64,000 nucleotides of DNA from Pseudoscleropodium purum. Its lineage: Eukaryota; Streptophyta; Bryopsida; Hypnales; Brachytheciaceae. Position numbers and translations under genes: made by a program. The number at the start of each line of letters is the position of its first letter. Within the stretch, counting starts at the first letter, position 1. The notes below the pieces were generated by a model. It was not told the DNA's origin, made no database searches, and was given only the letters and a program-made list of their open reading frames with translations. The stretch is from assembly GCA_963969395.1 (NCBI GenBank), contig OZ017798.1:27458173-27522172 (forward strand), given 5' to 3'. Of the stretch, positions 1 to 11,324 are shown one piece after another.

Positions 1-2
1 TG

Positions 3-182
3 TTATGGACTAGTATTTCTGCTAAAGAATGGTTGGCAAATATAATTGATTTGAAAAAACAAATGTCTATGCCTACAGTTGAAGGATTGAATTGATTAAA
101 AGAATTTTGTGTTTTTGGTCAATTGTATTTTGTATCTTATCAAAAACTTGTAGAACAGATACAAGGTGTTGTGATTCTTTAA
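3..182 (+). pseudogene. Decayed coding fragment, unknown
   Basis: The third frame from base 3 reads as protein-like sequence with two stops (TGA near 93, TAA near 180). It starts before the window edge, so only its end is visible. I recognise no family. It probably belongs with the decayed coding remains that follow, but this is inference from proximity and strand only. Confidence 0.25.
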
Positions 183-321
183 ATTGAATAACAACTTCAC
201 AACAACATTATCACATTTTTCAAGACTACTACAATAGTAATCTTGAATTCATTAATGTATTTTCTATAATTCGAAAACAAATTTTTAATTAATAAACTAT
301 GCTCTTTTTTTTTAGAGCATC

Positions 322-993
322 ATGGCATCTAAAGTTCATTCAAAGTGGTTGAACCATGGATGGTGGATCATTGTAGAGAACTCCAAAAAAACCACTCTCT
401 AGGTCACGGAGTTTCCAATTGAGGAAGGTCGATATTGGACTGCTTTAGGTACTTCATATGGTGTCATTAAAGGCTTGGTGGGCATTGCTGATGGAAGATT
501 GATAGTGTTGGTGAGCAACACAGAATTAGTATTAGAAAAGTACAAATTGAGGAAGAAGTTTATACTATCACCAGTTTCAACTTAGCTTTTTCTAGTTCTC
601 TCTCCAATGCATGGTTTGAAGCCTTTGGTGAAATTTTGGAATATGCATGAAGAGTTTGAGGTTCAAAGAGAGGCACGTATTGAAAAATTCAAAGAATCCA
701 CTTGCAAACAACTACTTCAAGCACGTGCTTGATATATTGAGATTCGAAGCTATGAAAACCTTTGAATCAGTGATCCTGTTGTTGTTGAAGATTGAGTTTT
801 ACCTAGGGAACCAGAGGATATAGACAAAATATATCGGCTTTTTGCAACTCTTTTGAAAGAAAATTGGATTCTTGTATCCAAAAGGAGTCAAAAACGTACT
901 GCTACCTCATCAGAAATAGTATAGGATTTGGAAGAAGGGGGGGTTCTGAAAGGCAGAGAGTACATCATTAGTGTTTATAGTCTAATTCAATAG
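322..993 (+). pseudogene. Decayed gene, unknown family, seven in-frame stops
   Basis: A single frame from the ATG at 322 reads about 220 codons of ordinary-looking protein sequence (it begins MASKVHSKWL). It is broken by seven stop codons, all TAG or TGA and none TAA. No frameshift is needed to follow the frame. A poly-purine stretch and A-runs follow it. I do not recognise the family. The lack of TAA stops fits decay by C-to-T or G-to-A transitions, as in methylated, silenced DNA. It could be an ORF of a dead transposon or a dead host gene. Confidence 0.45.
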
Positions 994-1470
994 ATGATAT
1001 AGTTCAACCTTTACTTGAGAGTGAGAATCAACAGCATAAAAAAGCTCTAGTATAAAAAAATATCCTTCTATTAAGTTAGGTTGTTTGTTTATTTGTTTGT
1101 CATGTTGAGATCTCAAACTGTATGTCTCTCATTTCTATGTTTAATATCATTGAAAAGTCTTCAACAAGGAGGGGTGCACGGACTTAGGTTTTGTAGCTTT
1201 CTAACCTATAACGTGTAAATAATTGAATTCTAAAGTTTATACGAATTAAAAATATTTAAAAAAAAAAAAAAATTGTTTTGATTGTGGCAACACCATAGGG
1301 TATACTAATACCAATTATGCAGCCATCTAAGAATGTAAAGGTTTAGACTAAACGTATACCATCTCAAACTGCTATGCATGGTGAAGAAGTACTTCCTCAT
1401 GAAGTTCACAATGTATAAACAATTGGAGATGCAATTACAATCACTGAAGTTCGATCCAGATTAAGGCCTC

Positions 1471-1545
1471 CAAGAGTTGACTAAGGAAGACGTAAATATC
1501 GATCAAGAGTTGACTGAGGAAGACATAAATATCGATCAAGAGTTG
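1471..1545 (+). repeat. 33-bp tandem repeat, 2.3 copies
   Basis: Units begin at 1471 and 1504, with a 9-bp partial third copy at 1537. They differ by about two substitutions. The unit length is a multiple of three, so it would be frame-neutral inside a coding region; the surroundings look like degraded coding DNA. Confidence 0.85.
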
Positions 1546-1726
1546 TTCTTGCAAGAAAGAATGCTAGAGCATCTACTTGAAGTAGACGACACTGTACTGG
1601 TAGAATACATGTTGAAACTATAGAACAACGCCATTCAAGAGAATATGATATCACCAAAGAAGAAAGAAAGGGTCCCATAGTAGAAAGAGGGATACAAAAA
1701 GAGGAATCATCTGCACTCGTTTAGCA

Positions 1727-2224
1727 GTGCTAAGACATCGTCAAAGAGTAGCTACAAAAGGATGTCCTCTACAAGGCAATGATGGCGAAGATGTTTTTGC
1801 AGATGATGAATCTTCTGATGGGCAACCTGAGCGGAGACAAGAAAGTGTACGCGTGAATAATATCACAAAATCAATTGTGATCTTTTTTATGGAAACTCAA
1901 TACAAGAATGGATATATTTGGAGGTATGATACAATATTTAATGCAAACATTGATAGCATTTAAAATGTTGTAAATGCGGAGACAAACTATAGAGTACTCA
2001 TGGATTGGAGAATTGATGAAATGTACGAGCATTTGAAGGAATATGAAGTAGATGGAGTGAGTGTAATTACACTTTGTCCCATCACATATACATATGAAAA
2101 CATGAATGTCAAGGAAGAGACCAAATTGGTAGAAGTGTCATTTAGTCATGAAGGATTGAAGGTGCTACTCAAGAATTTAAGTTTGCATTTACAAATCACA
2201 ATCTTGAGAATCCATTTGTTATGA
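1727..2224 (+). pseudogene. Coding-like remnants, unknown
   Basis: Two short open stretches (1727-1963 and 2000-2224) lie in the same orientation as the coding remains on either side but in different frames. Their composition is protein-like, for example MDWRIDEMYEHLKEYEVDG at 2000. No domain is recognisable. They are best treated as pieces of one or more decayed genes. Confidence 0.3.
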
Positions 2225-2268
2225 TTGGTACGATGAGGACTCGATAACTATAATGAAATATTGTATAG

Positions 2269-3146
2269 GAGCTAGTAGATGGACAACATGTTGTAGCTGC
2301 TTGTAAACGAGCCCAAAAGGAGAATGAAGAAGGCAAGATGTTTGATGAAGAGTACAAGAAGTATTTTGCGAGGCGGAAAGTGAAGTTCATAGTTTATGAC
2401 AATCCACAATTCTATATTGAAGCATCGGTCAGAATAAATACAAAGGAATTTGATTGAAAGTATTTTACCACATTCTACGAATATATTGTGAAACTTTGTG
2501 ATATCTGGAGAGCTTGTGGGAGTCCAAGTGTCGCTTCTCGAATGGATGATGCACATAGGATTAAGACATTGATAATAGTAGCAAGCGTGTTGCATTGGAA
2601 TAAAGGTTTATCAAAGTATATGTCATTTAGAGATTTGTTAAGGAAGATACTCGACTATACTCTCAACATGCCTAGAATGAGGATGAAGAATCTTATGAAG
2701 CCATCTTGAAGGTGTGTAGAAATTATGAGGAAGGAAAGTTGTTATTTAGCAAAAAGGCAAAGGATAAGTGAAAGAAGATGGCAAGGGAGAAGAATCTTAA
2801 TGTTACAGTGAATGTAAACTCCACAAGGAAGAGGATGGAGAAGATGTGGTTGAGGCCATTAATCAGAGTTTCAAGAGAGACTTATTTACGTGTATTGAAA
2901 TGCATGGCAATAAAAAAAGTGGTCGACGGGAAGCAAGATCGACAAGAATACTACTTCAATAGTGCTACATTTACAAATCCTCCCAAAGGTACTATAGTAT
3001 ATGTGGTGGATCGTTTGCAGAGGAAGGATGTGGTGAGGAACCAAATTCGTTACTTGATGATTCAAGAAGGGGATGAAAACCCATTGTCTATAAATGATTT
3101 TTATACCATAGATGCAAGCAAGTATGAAGGTGATTGCAGAAGGTAA
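2269..3146 (+). pseudogene. Decayed gene, frameshifted, unknown family
   Basis: A frame open from about 2269 runs to 2709 with one internal TGA near 2456. The protein-like reading continues in the next frame from about 2680 through 3146, with another TGA near 2768. This indicates a frameshift around 2680 in a formerly continuous reading of about 290 codons. The segment 2778-3146 (122 codons) is clean. Charged helical stretches are visible but no known motif. It is probably part of the same decayed element as the 405-codon ORF at 3639. Confidence 0.4.
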
Positions 3147-3638
3147 TTTACCTTAATGGGAAAGACATTTAGTAATGATACGAAGACGTTGTGGAATTCA
3201 CCTACAATGAAGACGGTTCAATTGTTCAATAGTATTGGGAAACATATTCCACCATTTGTAAGGCAACACTTTAATGATGTTAGAGCAAGTCATAGAGGTT
3301 ATACTAGCTATGGTCGGGACATAGAGGATGTGGCGAATATATGATGGAATTGGAAAATTGTACTTTCAACAATGTAACACCAAGAGAGAGCAACAATAAT
3401 TCACATGAGGTGCAAGGGAGGTTTTTTTGAGGATGTCTATGTCGAACTTGGTAAACTATATTCATAGATTTTTTATTGTAGACGTGGAGATTCGAAAGGT
3501 ATGGACGAAGAATGGTCGAGTGAGGACTCCAACAAGGTTCTGCAACAACTTCAAAAGTGAATGTCTTTGATCTTATGATGAACTGTTATATTTCTTTTTC
3601 CACTTGGTGTACATTTTGATGAAGCAATGTAATCAAAA

Positions 3639-4856
3639 ATGGCTTTGCCAGAAAGTTTGCATTGCTTGTGTCGTTCATGGATATTTAAACCACAAATAAT
3701 TTCTTCATATATCCATGATTTTTGTTATGGTGAGCAACACCTCTACAATGTACAAGTAGTGGAAGACATTGCTATTATCATGCAATATCCTAGGGATTCA
3801 AAACCTATAAAGAACGTTTCGAAATATACGAACAATTTGGATGTAGTCTTTCAAGATACTTGGAATGAAGAAGTAATGCTACGAATAATAGACAAGCTGG
3901 AAAGAACACCAATGGAGTTGAAGAGAATGATACAGATGTATTTGCAACAAAATTGGGGATTGGTGACATTGGGCATTACAGTGGTTGTGCCAAAAATCAT
4001 AGAGATTGATTTTGTAGGTGATAAAGTAATCATTATAGAAGGTGGAATGGCTCGTACAGAGTTTGTGTATAATGCATTACAGGTCATGTATGGAGATAAA
4101 ATGGTGATGGTGAATAGTGTGAGTATGGCTGCTAAACGTAGATCTTGGCCAGTGTTGGAAACAGAAGACCAATCATCTAGTTGTGGTTCTTCCGAAACAA
4201 ATGTAAGTGTACCACGTGGTAGGTTTGTAAGGGTAGCGCAATCGTCAAAAGACTCATTAGATGAAGAAGAAATACTTGAAGTGCTTCGAAAAGGGAAGCG
4301 TAAGAGGGAAGAGAGCACAATACATTCAGAAACTTCATCATCGAACAATGGTGGTAGTCATGCAGATGAGGCACACTCAGACGATTTACCTAGTAGCAGC
4401 GGAAGTTTAGGCTCTACTAACACTGATGCAATAAATGACGCTCACAAGGACCAAGTAGACTTACTGGAAGTGGAAGCTGATCCTAATTATATGCCAACAG
4501 AAAATGTCAATGATGTGGAGAATGAAGAATCACAAGATGTTTATACTGACATGGAAGAAATCGAAGATACACCGGCAACAATGCCTCACGACATTGATGC
4601 AATTAGTGACACTTACGTGGACCAAGTAGACTTTGTGGAAGTGGAAGTTGACCCTACTTATGTGCCAACAGAAAATACTAATGATGTGGAGAATGTAGAA
4701 TTACAAGATGTTCATATTGATATGGAAGAGATCAAAGGTACACCGCCAAGAACGCCTCCTGACATCGATGCAATAAGTAATGCTCACAAGGATCAAACCA
4801 ACTTGTTAGAAGTGGAAGATGACCCTACTTATGTGCCAATAGAAAAATACCAATGA
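3639..4856 (+). CDS. Unknown 405-codon ORF with 57-aa C-terminal repeats, frameshift-truncated
   Basis: This is the longest open frame in the left 10 kb, starting at a true ATG (MALPESLHCL). Residues 1 to about 165 look globular. Residues 170-260 are serine- and charge-rich with a basic patch (RKGKRKREE). From residue 263 a 57-residue acidic unit repeats: 263-319, 320-376 and a third unit cut at residue 405. Each unit contains DAI-x(2)-[AT]-[HY]-x-DQ, then [LF]-x-EVE, a Y-[MV]-PTE segment and an acidic [MI]EEI stretch. The frame ends because an A-run at about 4848-4852 is one base longer than in the other units. Reading past it gives about 50 more similar codons. I recognise no family. The ORF may belong to a transposon, since its neighbours are all decayed. 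Whether it is expressed is unknown. Confidence 0.45.
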   Translation: MALPESLHCLCRSWIFKPQIISSYIHDFCYGEQHLYNVQVVEDIAIIMQYPRDSKPIKNVSKYTNNLDVVFQDTWNEEVMLRIIDKLERTPMELKRMIQMYLQQNWGLVTLGITVVVPKIIEIDFVGDKVIIIEGGMARTEFVYNALQVMYGDKMVMVNSVSMAAKRRSWPVLETEDQSSSCGSSETNVSVPRGRFVRVAQSSKDSLDEEEILEVLRKGKRKREESTIHSETSSSNNGGSHADEAHSDDLPSSSGSLGSTNTDAINDAHKDQVDLLEVEADPNYMPTENVNDVENEESQDVYTDMEEIEDTPATMPHDIDAISDTYVDQVDFVEVEVDPTYVPTENTNDVENVELQDVHIDMEEIKGTPPRTPPDIDAISNAHKDQTNLLEVEDDPTYVPIEKYQ

Positions 4857-4937
4857 TGTGGAGAATGAAGAAACGCAAGCTCCTTATACGGACATGGGAG
4901 AAATCGAGGATACACTAGCTATAATGCCTTTCATGTC
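4425..4937 (+). repeat. 171-bp in-frame tandem repeat, 3 copies
   Basis: Units begin at 4425, 4596 and 4767, exactly 171 bp (57 codons) apart. The period stays a multiple of three and the encoded units are well conserved, so the array probably expanded while the ORF was coding. The third copy carries the one-base insertion that ends the 405-codon ORF. Confidence 0.9.
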
Positions 4938-6699
4938 AATTGTGTCACCATATGACTTTCTAGATTCAATGAGCTTGTTTCTGAATGAAGATGAATATTT
5001 TTATGATAGAGAACATGTATGATATGTTTGGCTTGGTATTCAGGAACCTTACACTTATGAGAGAGTCACTTCCATCTTAGAAATATCTATTCTATCGCCA
5101 ACTTTATCAAAGGGAGTGCCAAAGCTTCTTACAAGCACTATGGTGGATAGGGTATTGGAATACACCTCTCCACCACCATTGAGCCCAATTGGTGAACCAA
5201 GCGTAAACGAAGAAATTGAGGTAATTGGTAGAAAAGAAAAAGAAGTCTTGACACAATCATCTACATGAGTGTTGGAGACACCAAATGAAGCAACGTAGTA
5301 ATTGAAGGAAAATTGTGGTACATGTGACAATAGTGTAAGGTATTTGGAAGTGTAGACGTTAAGTGTTTGTTTTCAAAGTGTTTGTAAATATTGGAGTGGA
5401 TTTTTTTGTAATGTATAAACCATAAATTTGAAATGAGAAGGTATTTGATATGCCTTCAATTTCATTTTGATTTTCTAAATAAATCTTCATATAATTACAA
5501 TGATTTGTTGTCATAAATTAGATATTGGCATAAGAATGGTATTATATTAATATAATTGTAATGCATGGAGTTTGAAGACTAAATATTAAAAAAAAAAAAG
5601 TAATCTATATGAGAAAAACGTATATTTTTTATTTGTTTTTTGTATGTACAGAAACCAAAAGTGCATCCCAATAAAAAAAATCATATGCATATGTAAAGTG
5701 CACAATAATAAAAAGAAAAAAAGATATTTGTGAAAAAATTAGGAGTACCCAACTTTTGTAATAAACCTTTTTCAATGAATAGAAGTGCATGCGGTCATTA
5801 CACTTGGCTAAATGCAAGAATGTCTAATTTAGCATTCTTAGTTCGTCAATTAGACACAATTTTCACACATACCTGACACGATTTATGAATTACAATGCAT
5901 ACAACAATCACTAGTATTTAAACAAGTAATTTACTACCAATTAGACTCAAAACTAGTCACCACATATGATTACATTCAAAGACAACAATTTGATTTATCA
6001 CTTTCACATCAGATAATTTAATCCAATTAACAAACATAATGCAAGAGAAAATTACCAGAGACTCTCAAACAACAATTTGATCGCTACAAAATCCTAGCAA
6101 TTTCCACTCAACAATTGATTAGCAAACCTCAAAGGCTCGAGACAAACCACACAATTGGATGACTTAACAACTTCCTCACAATCAAATGCATCAGATTTCA
6201 CACATGTATTATCTTGCAATCAATTCAACCATAGGCATAGTTTTTTGCAGTCAATTTGACTTCATTACCATGCTTCATTAGTCGAATTTCTCAACTAGAT
6301 AAATAAAGCTTTTAAACACACAAGCTATAATTCACACTTTAAAACATAGTCAATTAGACAAACAATACTCACACAGCAAGAGCAATTAGACAATTATTTT
6401 ATAATTTCAAAAGCTGAGAATTCTATTTACAAAAGTGTGCACGAGTACATTGGAAATCGTACAACTTTGGTATGAATTGAAAAAAAATGAAAATGGACAT
6501 TTGGACTTCTAATCCCAAAATTGTGAAGACAACTCTTCACTTAAAAAGTTGTGAAGTCCATTTGACACTTATTTGAAACTACCAACCTAACTCTTTTAAA
6601 TCCAAAGAATCACCATTTCAATTCTTGTGTGATATTTACAATTCTAATTGACTTGGTAATGGCAATCGAACAAATTGGTAGCCCTAATTACACAACAAG
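4938..6699. other. AT-rich intergenic DNA, no gene seen
   Basis: After the end of the repeat ORF there are about 50 more codons of degraded reading, then AT-rich DNA with poly-A and poly-T runs. No gene, RNA gene or clear repeat boundary was found. Confidence 0.5.
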
Positions 6700-6707
6700 A
6701 GTCAAAT

Positions 6708-6939
6708 CAGGGTTGACACGACGTCCGGACGTCCGAGACATCCGGACGCGGACGTTGTGTCCGTAGCGTCCGCTGACATTCGCGGTCCCGGCGGACACAG
6801 CATCCACCTGTCCCCCGTCCGTCCGCCCCGCCCCGCTCGTCCGCTTTCCGACGGCGGTCGGGACGCTGCGTCCGCTAGCGTCCGGACGTCCGGAAAACGG
6901 ACACTATTTTGGGGCGGACGTTGAGATTCGTCAACCCTG
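6708..6939. mobile_element. hAT-type MITE, CpG-dense, 232 bp
   Basis: The element begins CAGGGTTGAC (6708-6717) and ends with its exact reverse complement (6930-6939). It is flanked on both sides by the same 8 bp, AGTCAAAT (6700-6707 and 6940-6947). An 8-bp target duplication and CAGGG-like ends are hallmarks of hAT transposons. The inside is extremely CpG-rich, unlike the surroundings, and is built of many copies of a CGTCCG-type motif in both orientations just inside the ends. Such subterminal repeats are typical transposase-binding arrays in hAT elements. It has no coding capacity and must have been moved by a transposase elsewhere. Confidence 0.88.
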
Positions 6940-6947
6940 AGTCAAAT

Positions 6948-7734
6948 AGACAAAAAAATAAAAAATTTAAGGTACAACAACTTTGACCTCATTACAAAAT
7001 GGAGGGATTCAAAGCATCCCACCTGTATTTAAACCTATAGAACCAATTTCAATTTTTTATTTAAAAAAAAATGATTTTTAAAGAAGTTTTTTAAGTTGCC
7101 TTCATTGCCCACTTAGCAATGAAAATCACATATCATGCAATAACTTTTCAACCATGTAGGCAAAAGTTATTGTTGGGCCTTTAAACTACTCCTTGGGCAC
7201 ATGTTGTGTAAAAATTTGAGTGAAAAAAAATATAAACTCCATTTGTAGTGAGCTATCTAAAATCACTATATTGCCAAAAAAACACAGTGTAGGCATTTAG
7301 GGTTTACTTAAAGAATCTTGCATAATGTTGGATACAATTGGCATTTTTGTCTTACATAATTAGCATTCTATTTTTACTCAATTCCAATCAAACATACCAA
7401 GTTTAAGTTTCAAAAAGCAAAACTCCATTTTTGGTGAATTATTTCATTTAATATTCACAATTTTATATGATAATTGATTGAAAAACATTGGTGATAAATT
7501 TTTAGAAATTGATTGCATAGGTATGTAGCTATACTCCCATCTTTTATTCAACGAGCATCTCCAAAAAAGTTTTAAATTTCCATGTATAGAAATTTCAATT
7601 TTAAGGTGACAAAGCTTAAATTTTGTAAATAGATATTTCTTCATTGTAATAAGATTTTGCTATTTGATCTTCATATTTGGTAATTAATTTTGTACATTTG
7701 AGTATGATGGTACAATAACTTTGCCAAAATAAGT
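6948..7734. other. AT-rich repeat-derived DNA
   Basis: No gene seen. The stretch around 7090-7290 is a diverged inverted relative of 35870-36060 (shared segment around ACTCCATTTGTAGTGAG), so it is dispersed repeat sequence. Confidence 0.4.
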
Positions 7735-7738
7735 TTAA

Positions 7739-8806
7739 TCCCTAAAGGACCAAATGACCGTTGAACATACACAGGCAATCTCGGGTAGGTGTGTATGAAG
7801 TCATTTTTTAATGGATGTTCTTCAAATTTTGACACAAGATGGATATTTAGACCACCTTTCCGAGGTAAGAAAATTAGATGAATCCAATGGGTAGATTAAA
7901 AGTTATCTTGCCCCAAAAGGCCACAATTATTTGGGCAACTGTGGGCAACTATAGGCAAGAGTCTTGAGATACTTGACAAAAATTTGACGGTAGAGAGGAG
8001 CCAGGAGATGGAAAGGGGGAGCTCGAGGGGTGGGGAGGGAGCCTACCAATAAAAGAAGCTGACAGGTAAGCAAGGAAGGGCCAAAAAAGAAGGGGCCAGT
8101 AGGAGTGGTAGGGTGGGTTGGTGGGGAGCAAGGCTAGGGAATGAGTTGGGGAGGAAGAGGAGCAAGTTGGGGAAGGAGGGGAACAGGCTGGGGAGAGAAG
8201 AGTGGGCCAGGGAAGGAGGAGAGTCTCAAGGACCATGGACTAAGAAAGAAGAGAAATTAGCATAATTGTGAGTCATAATTTTTTTTTGCCATGAAAATAA
8301 AATGTGCTTGTAGAAGATGGTGCCATGTATGTTTTCACCATTCGGATTTTGAAAAACAATTTCTTCCATGCACCAAAAAAATTCAAAAATTGGCTAATGT
8401 ATTGCCAATTTTTTATACCTCTTTGTAATGTAGGGTGGTTTAGAAAAAGTTAGAACTTGAATTTGCTTCCAAAATTTTGCATTATTGTACCTAAGAGAAC
8501 ATAAATTTGAATGGTGGAGAATACATCCTCTGTAGACGAAAAAAAATTCTCCAAAAAGGCATGAAGTTTGCTGTCCCTGTCGGGTAGTGATGAAGAAAAC
8601 TATTTTTCAAACATTGAATGTTATAATCTTTCAATCTACATGGTGAATTGGTCTGAAACTTTTCCACACCTTAATAAAATAATTTACTATAGTTTTGTAT
8701 GGTTATAGTTTCAAAAAAAATTTATAATTTCATTTTTGATTAACAAAACAAAAAAACACAATTTTTGACAATGTCTCCATGAAAAAATTCCCCGGTCCCT
8801 TAGGGG
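7739..8806. mobile_element. TTAA-flanked non-autonomous DNA transposon (copy A)
   Basis: The ends are inverted copies of [TC]CCCTAA[AG]GGACC, directly flanked by TTAA at 7735-7738 and 8807-8810. The last 170 bp resemble the right end of the element at 39371-40291, so this is one family. TTAA duplications with CCC-starting ends are typical of piggyBac-type transposons. No transposase is present. It carries a strongly purine-biased block at about 7985-8230 that the other copies lack. Confidence 0.65.
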
Positions 8807-8810
8807 TTAA

Positions 8811-10303
8811 ATTAATATAGATATCTATTTTACAAGTTTGGTCATAAGACATCTCACATTGAACTTTTTATATAAATCATTATGAATTTTTTTAGATGCT
8901 TTTTTAAAAAGATGTGTGTATAAAGATTTCGTACATACCTACTCAATTGAATTAAAAAAATTCAACATGAATGTTTTTTCAATTAATTATCATATAAAAC
9001 TATGAATATAAAAATAAAAAACTTCACCAAATTTCCAATGACTTTTTGAAAATCAAATTTGGTATGCTTGGTTGGAAATTGCATAAGAATAGCATAATAA
9101 TCATACAAGACAAAAAATGCGAATTGTATTTTTTACTATGCAAAATTCTTTGAATTGCATAGTGATGAGTTTGAGAGATCAGTATTGGATCTAATTGTAT
9201 ACATGTCAATGATTGGTTTAGAATCTAGTATTGGAAATGGATGCCTCCACCTTCGAAAGATGATTAACATTAGAGGAGTTTTTAGCCCTTAAGAGGGCTA
9301 TGAGTTCCTAGCAGTTCCCAAACTACAAAAAATGCCCTATAGTAGCTTGATGATGTAGCATAGTAACTGCCACATTTGGAAAAAAAATTTAATGAAATTT
9401 TTTTCTACTTTTTTCTTCATTTCAAGAGTGAATTTTTTTTAAGTGTTTTTTTAGAACATTCGTTCATTGAAACTAGGGGGGGAACTACAGGGAGCACCAA
9501 TTTGAAATGACCCTCCCACCCTTCCAAAAATCCTTTAATGGTAGGTTGTATTGTTCTATTGGGTGAAGTAACCACCTCACTTGTCTTCATGAAACCCCTA
9601 CTTTTTTCCCTAGGGTTGTATGTTAAGAAAAGACTCAATTAATCTATTTTCACCTTACTTCCAACTAATTTAGGGCCTTGGATTGCAAATGTAAATTCCA
9701 AATTTCCAAATTTTATCACGCATGGCAAGTAAAAGGGCTCATGTTTTTCCTAGGGTGTAAAACTAGGATCAAGTAAGGAATTAGTTCACCCTAGCCGTCA
9801 TTGTCGGCCAAAGAAGATCAATCTTCTTACTTGCCCCCTTATTGCCTCATATTATACCCTTGCATAAAACACTAGAATTTTTTATTTACCACCCATGATA
9901 AAATTTGCAAATTTGGAATTCATATTTACAGTGAAAAGCCTCCAATTAGATATAAGAGGTGAAAAATACAAAATTTATGTGACACAAAATAGGAGACAAA
10001 TTTTACATTTACTCTTAGTTGGGCCAACAATGAAGTCAATCCTCCCTAACCTTCATTGTTTGCTTCTAATAAATCAAAACACAAAAACAAAAACAAAAAC
10101 GAACAACGGAGTTGACCCTTTTCTAACTCCACTCAAGCATTAACACATATTTAAAGTGCAAGGTTATTTGAATGCATAATTTGTCTCATGTAATGAAATA
10201 GAGTTTGAAAGGATTGTTTACTTTTTCAGAATTTTATTACACAAAAAGTAATTATCATGAATTTTTCAATGGAAGATTTTTTTTTGACCAATATTAGTGA
10301 TAT
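8811..10303. other. AT-rich intergenic DNA, no gene seen
   Basis: Only short chance ORFs on both strands. No structure beyond A/T runs and a CAAAAA-type short repeat near 10080. Confidence 0.45.
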
Positions 10304-10389
10304 AGACCTTTCTATTTGTGACCATACATTGATTGATTAAGGGTTGGTCACAATATTGAGTCTTGCAACCAATCATAATGTGCCACAAC
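10304..10389 (-). repeat. Inverted copy of the ~107-bp repeat array at 13041-13360
   Basis: Read on the minus strand, this 86-bp stretch closely matches the units at 13041, 13148 and 13257. It shares the TGTGGCACATTATGATTGG start and an AAATAGAAAGGTCT-like end. It sits upstream of the intronless gene at 11325, with the tandem array downstream in opposite orientation. Confidence 0.75.
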
Positions 10390-10540
10390 TACTCCCGGAA
10401 CTCTGCCACAACTTCACAGAAAGAAAGCAACCTATATTATAGCATTGGAAATGGGTCGGCTCAGATGTAAAGTTCGAAAATTCCATTCCATTTGGATGCG
10501 ATTTGGATTGGGCTGACTTTTAGAGATTTGATTGTATGTT

Positions 10541-10579
10541 AAAGTTTTGTAAAGTTTTGTAAAGTTTTGTAAAGTTTTG
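10541..10579 (+). repeat. 10-bp microsatellite, four copies
   Basis: Four tandem copies of AAAGTTTTGT (the last ends in A) lie about 0.75 kb upstream of the ATG at 11325, close to where the composition changes from AT-rich to mixed. Confidence 0.95.
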
Positions 10580-10752
10580 AACTTGCGCTAGCTGTCCAGA
10601 ACGTGGGTGCAATGAGCAACTGCCAAACAAGCCAGTTTCCGGATAGGCAAAACCATTACTCACCACCAAATCTTCAAAAGGATGAAACCCAGCCAAGTGT
10701 CATCCACAGAAAAAATGAGCAAATTGAGCAAATATCTCAAACTAAATCAGCC

Positions 10753-10776
10753 CATAAATAGCTGACCCAACACGTG
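10753..10776 (+). promoter_or_regulatory. Possible TATA-like element and G-box
   Basis: CATAAATAG at 10753 resembles a plant TATA box, and a palindromic CACGTG G-box lies at 10771-10776. If used, transcription would start near 10785, giving a leader of about 540 nt before the ATG at 11325. The G-box would then lie at the start site rather than upstream, so the assignment is tentative. Confidence 0.3.
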
Positions 10777-11324
10777 TCAACCACCTGGCAATCCTGACCG
10801 GTCAATTAATGACCGCCGTGGCGGAACGGGGCCCAGCCAACCGTGATCAGATCTCCGATACCACGTAGCAGAGTCCTGTGCCCGACAAGTGGCGCATTGG
10901 GGCCCAGCCAACGGCCTCCCTTCATCTCCAGAAATAAGTTCCTGGCCGGGGCAGCACTCGCCATCAAAACCCTCAACACATCTGCTGGTACCTTACGTCG
11001 GTGTTGAGCAAGCTGTGCATATTGGTCCTTCTCTACATTCAATCTTTGTATCTGTGATCGAAACACCAGTTGAGTTTGTTTTTACAGAGAATCAAGGCAT
11101 TTGGTATCAAGTGTACTGGAGATTGATCGTGGAACGAGCGCTGTTATTGGCGTTGCTGCAAGTATTTGTAGCGTTTTGTTACAACACTTTGTGACCAGGG
11201 TTTGTGTTATGACGTTATTGAAAGGAGGTCTATAGCCTGAGTTGCGCGGAATCCGTCTTAGGGTTTCATTTCTTTTCGTTTCTTTACTGCGGTTTTCTGT
11301 GGTTTTCTGCGGTTTCCGTTAATA

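Noticed and set aside
10889..11194. 101-codon ORF just upstream of the 228-aa gene
   Set aside because: No family or splice link to the downstream ORF; its antisense frame is equally open, so chance is likely.
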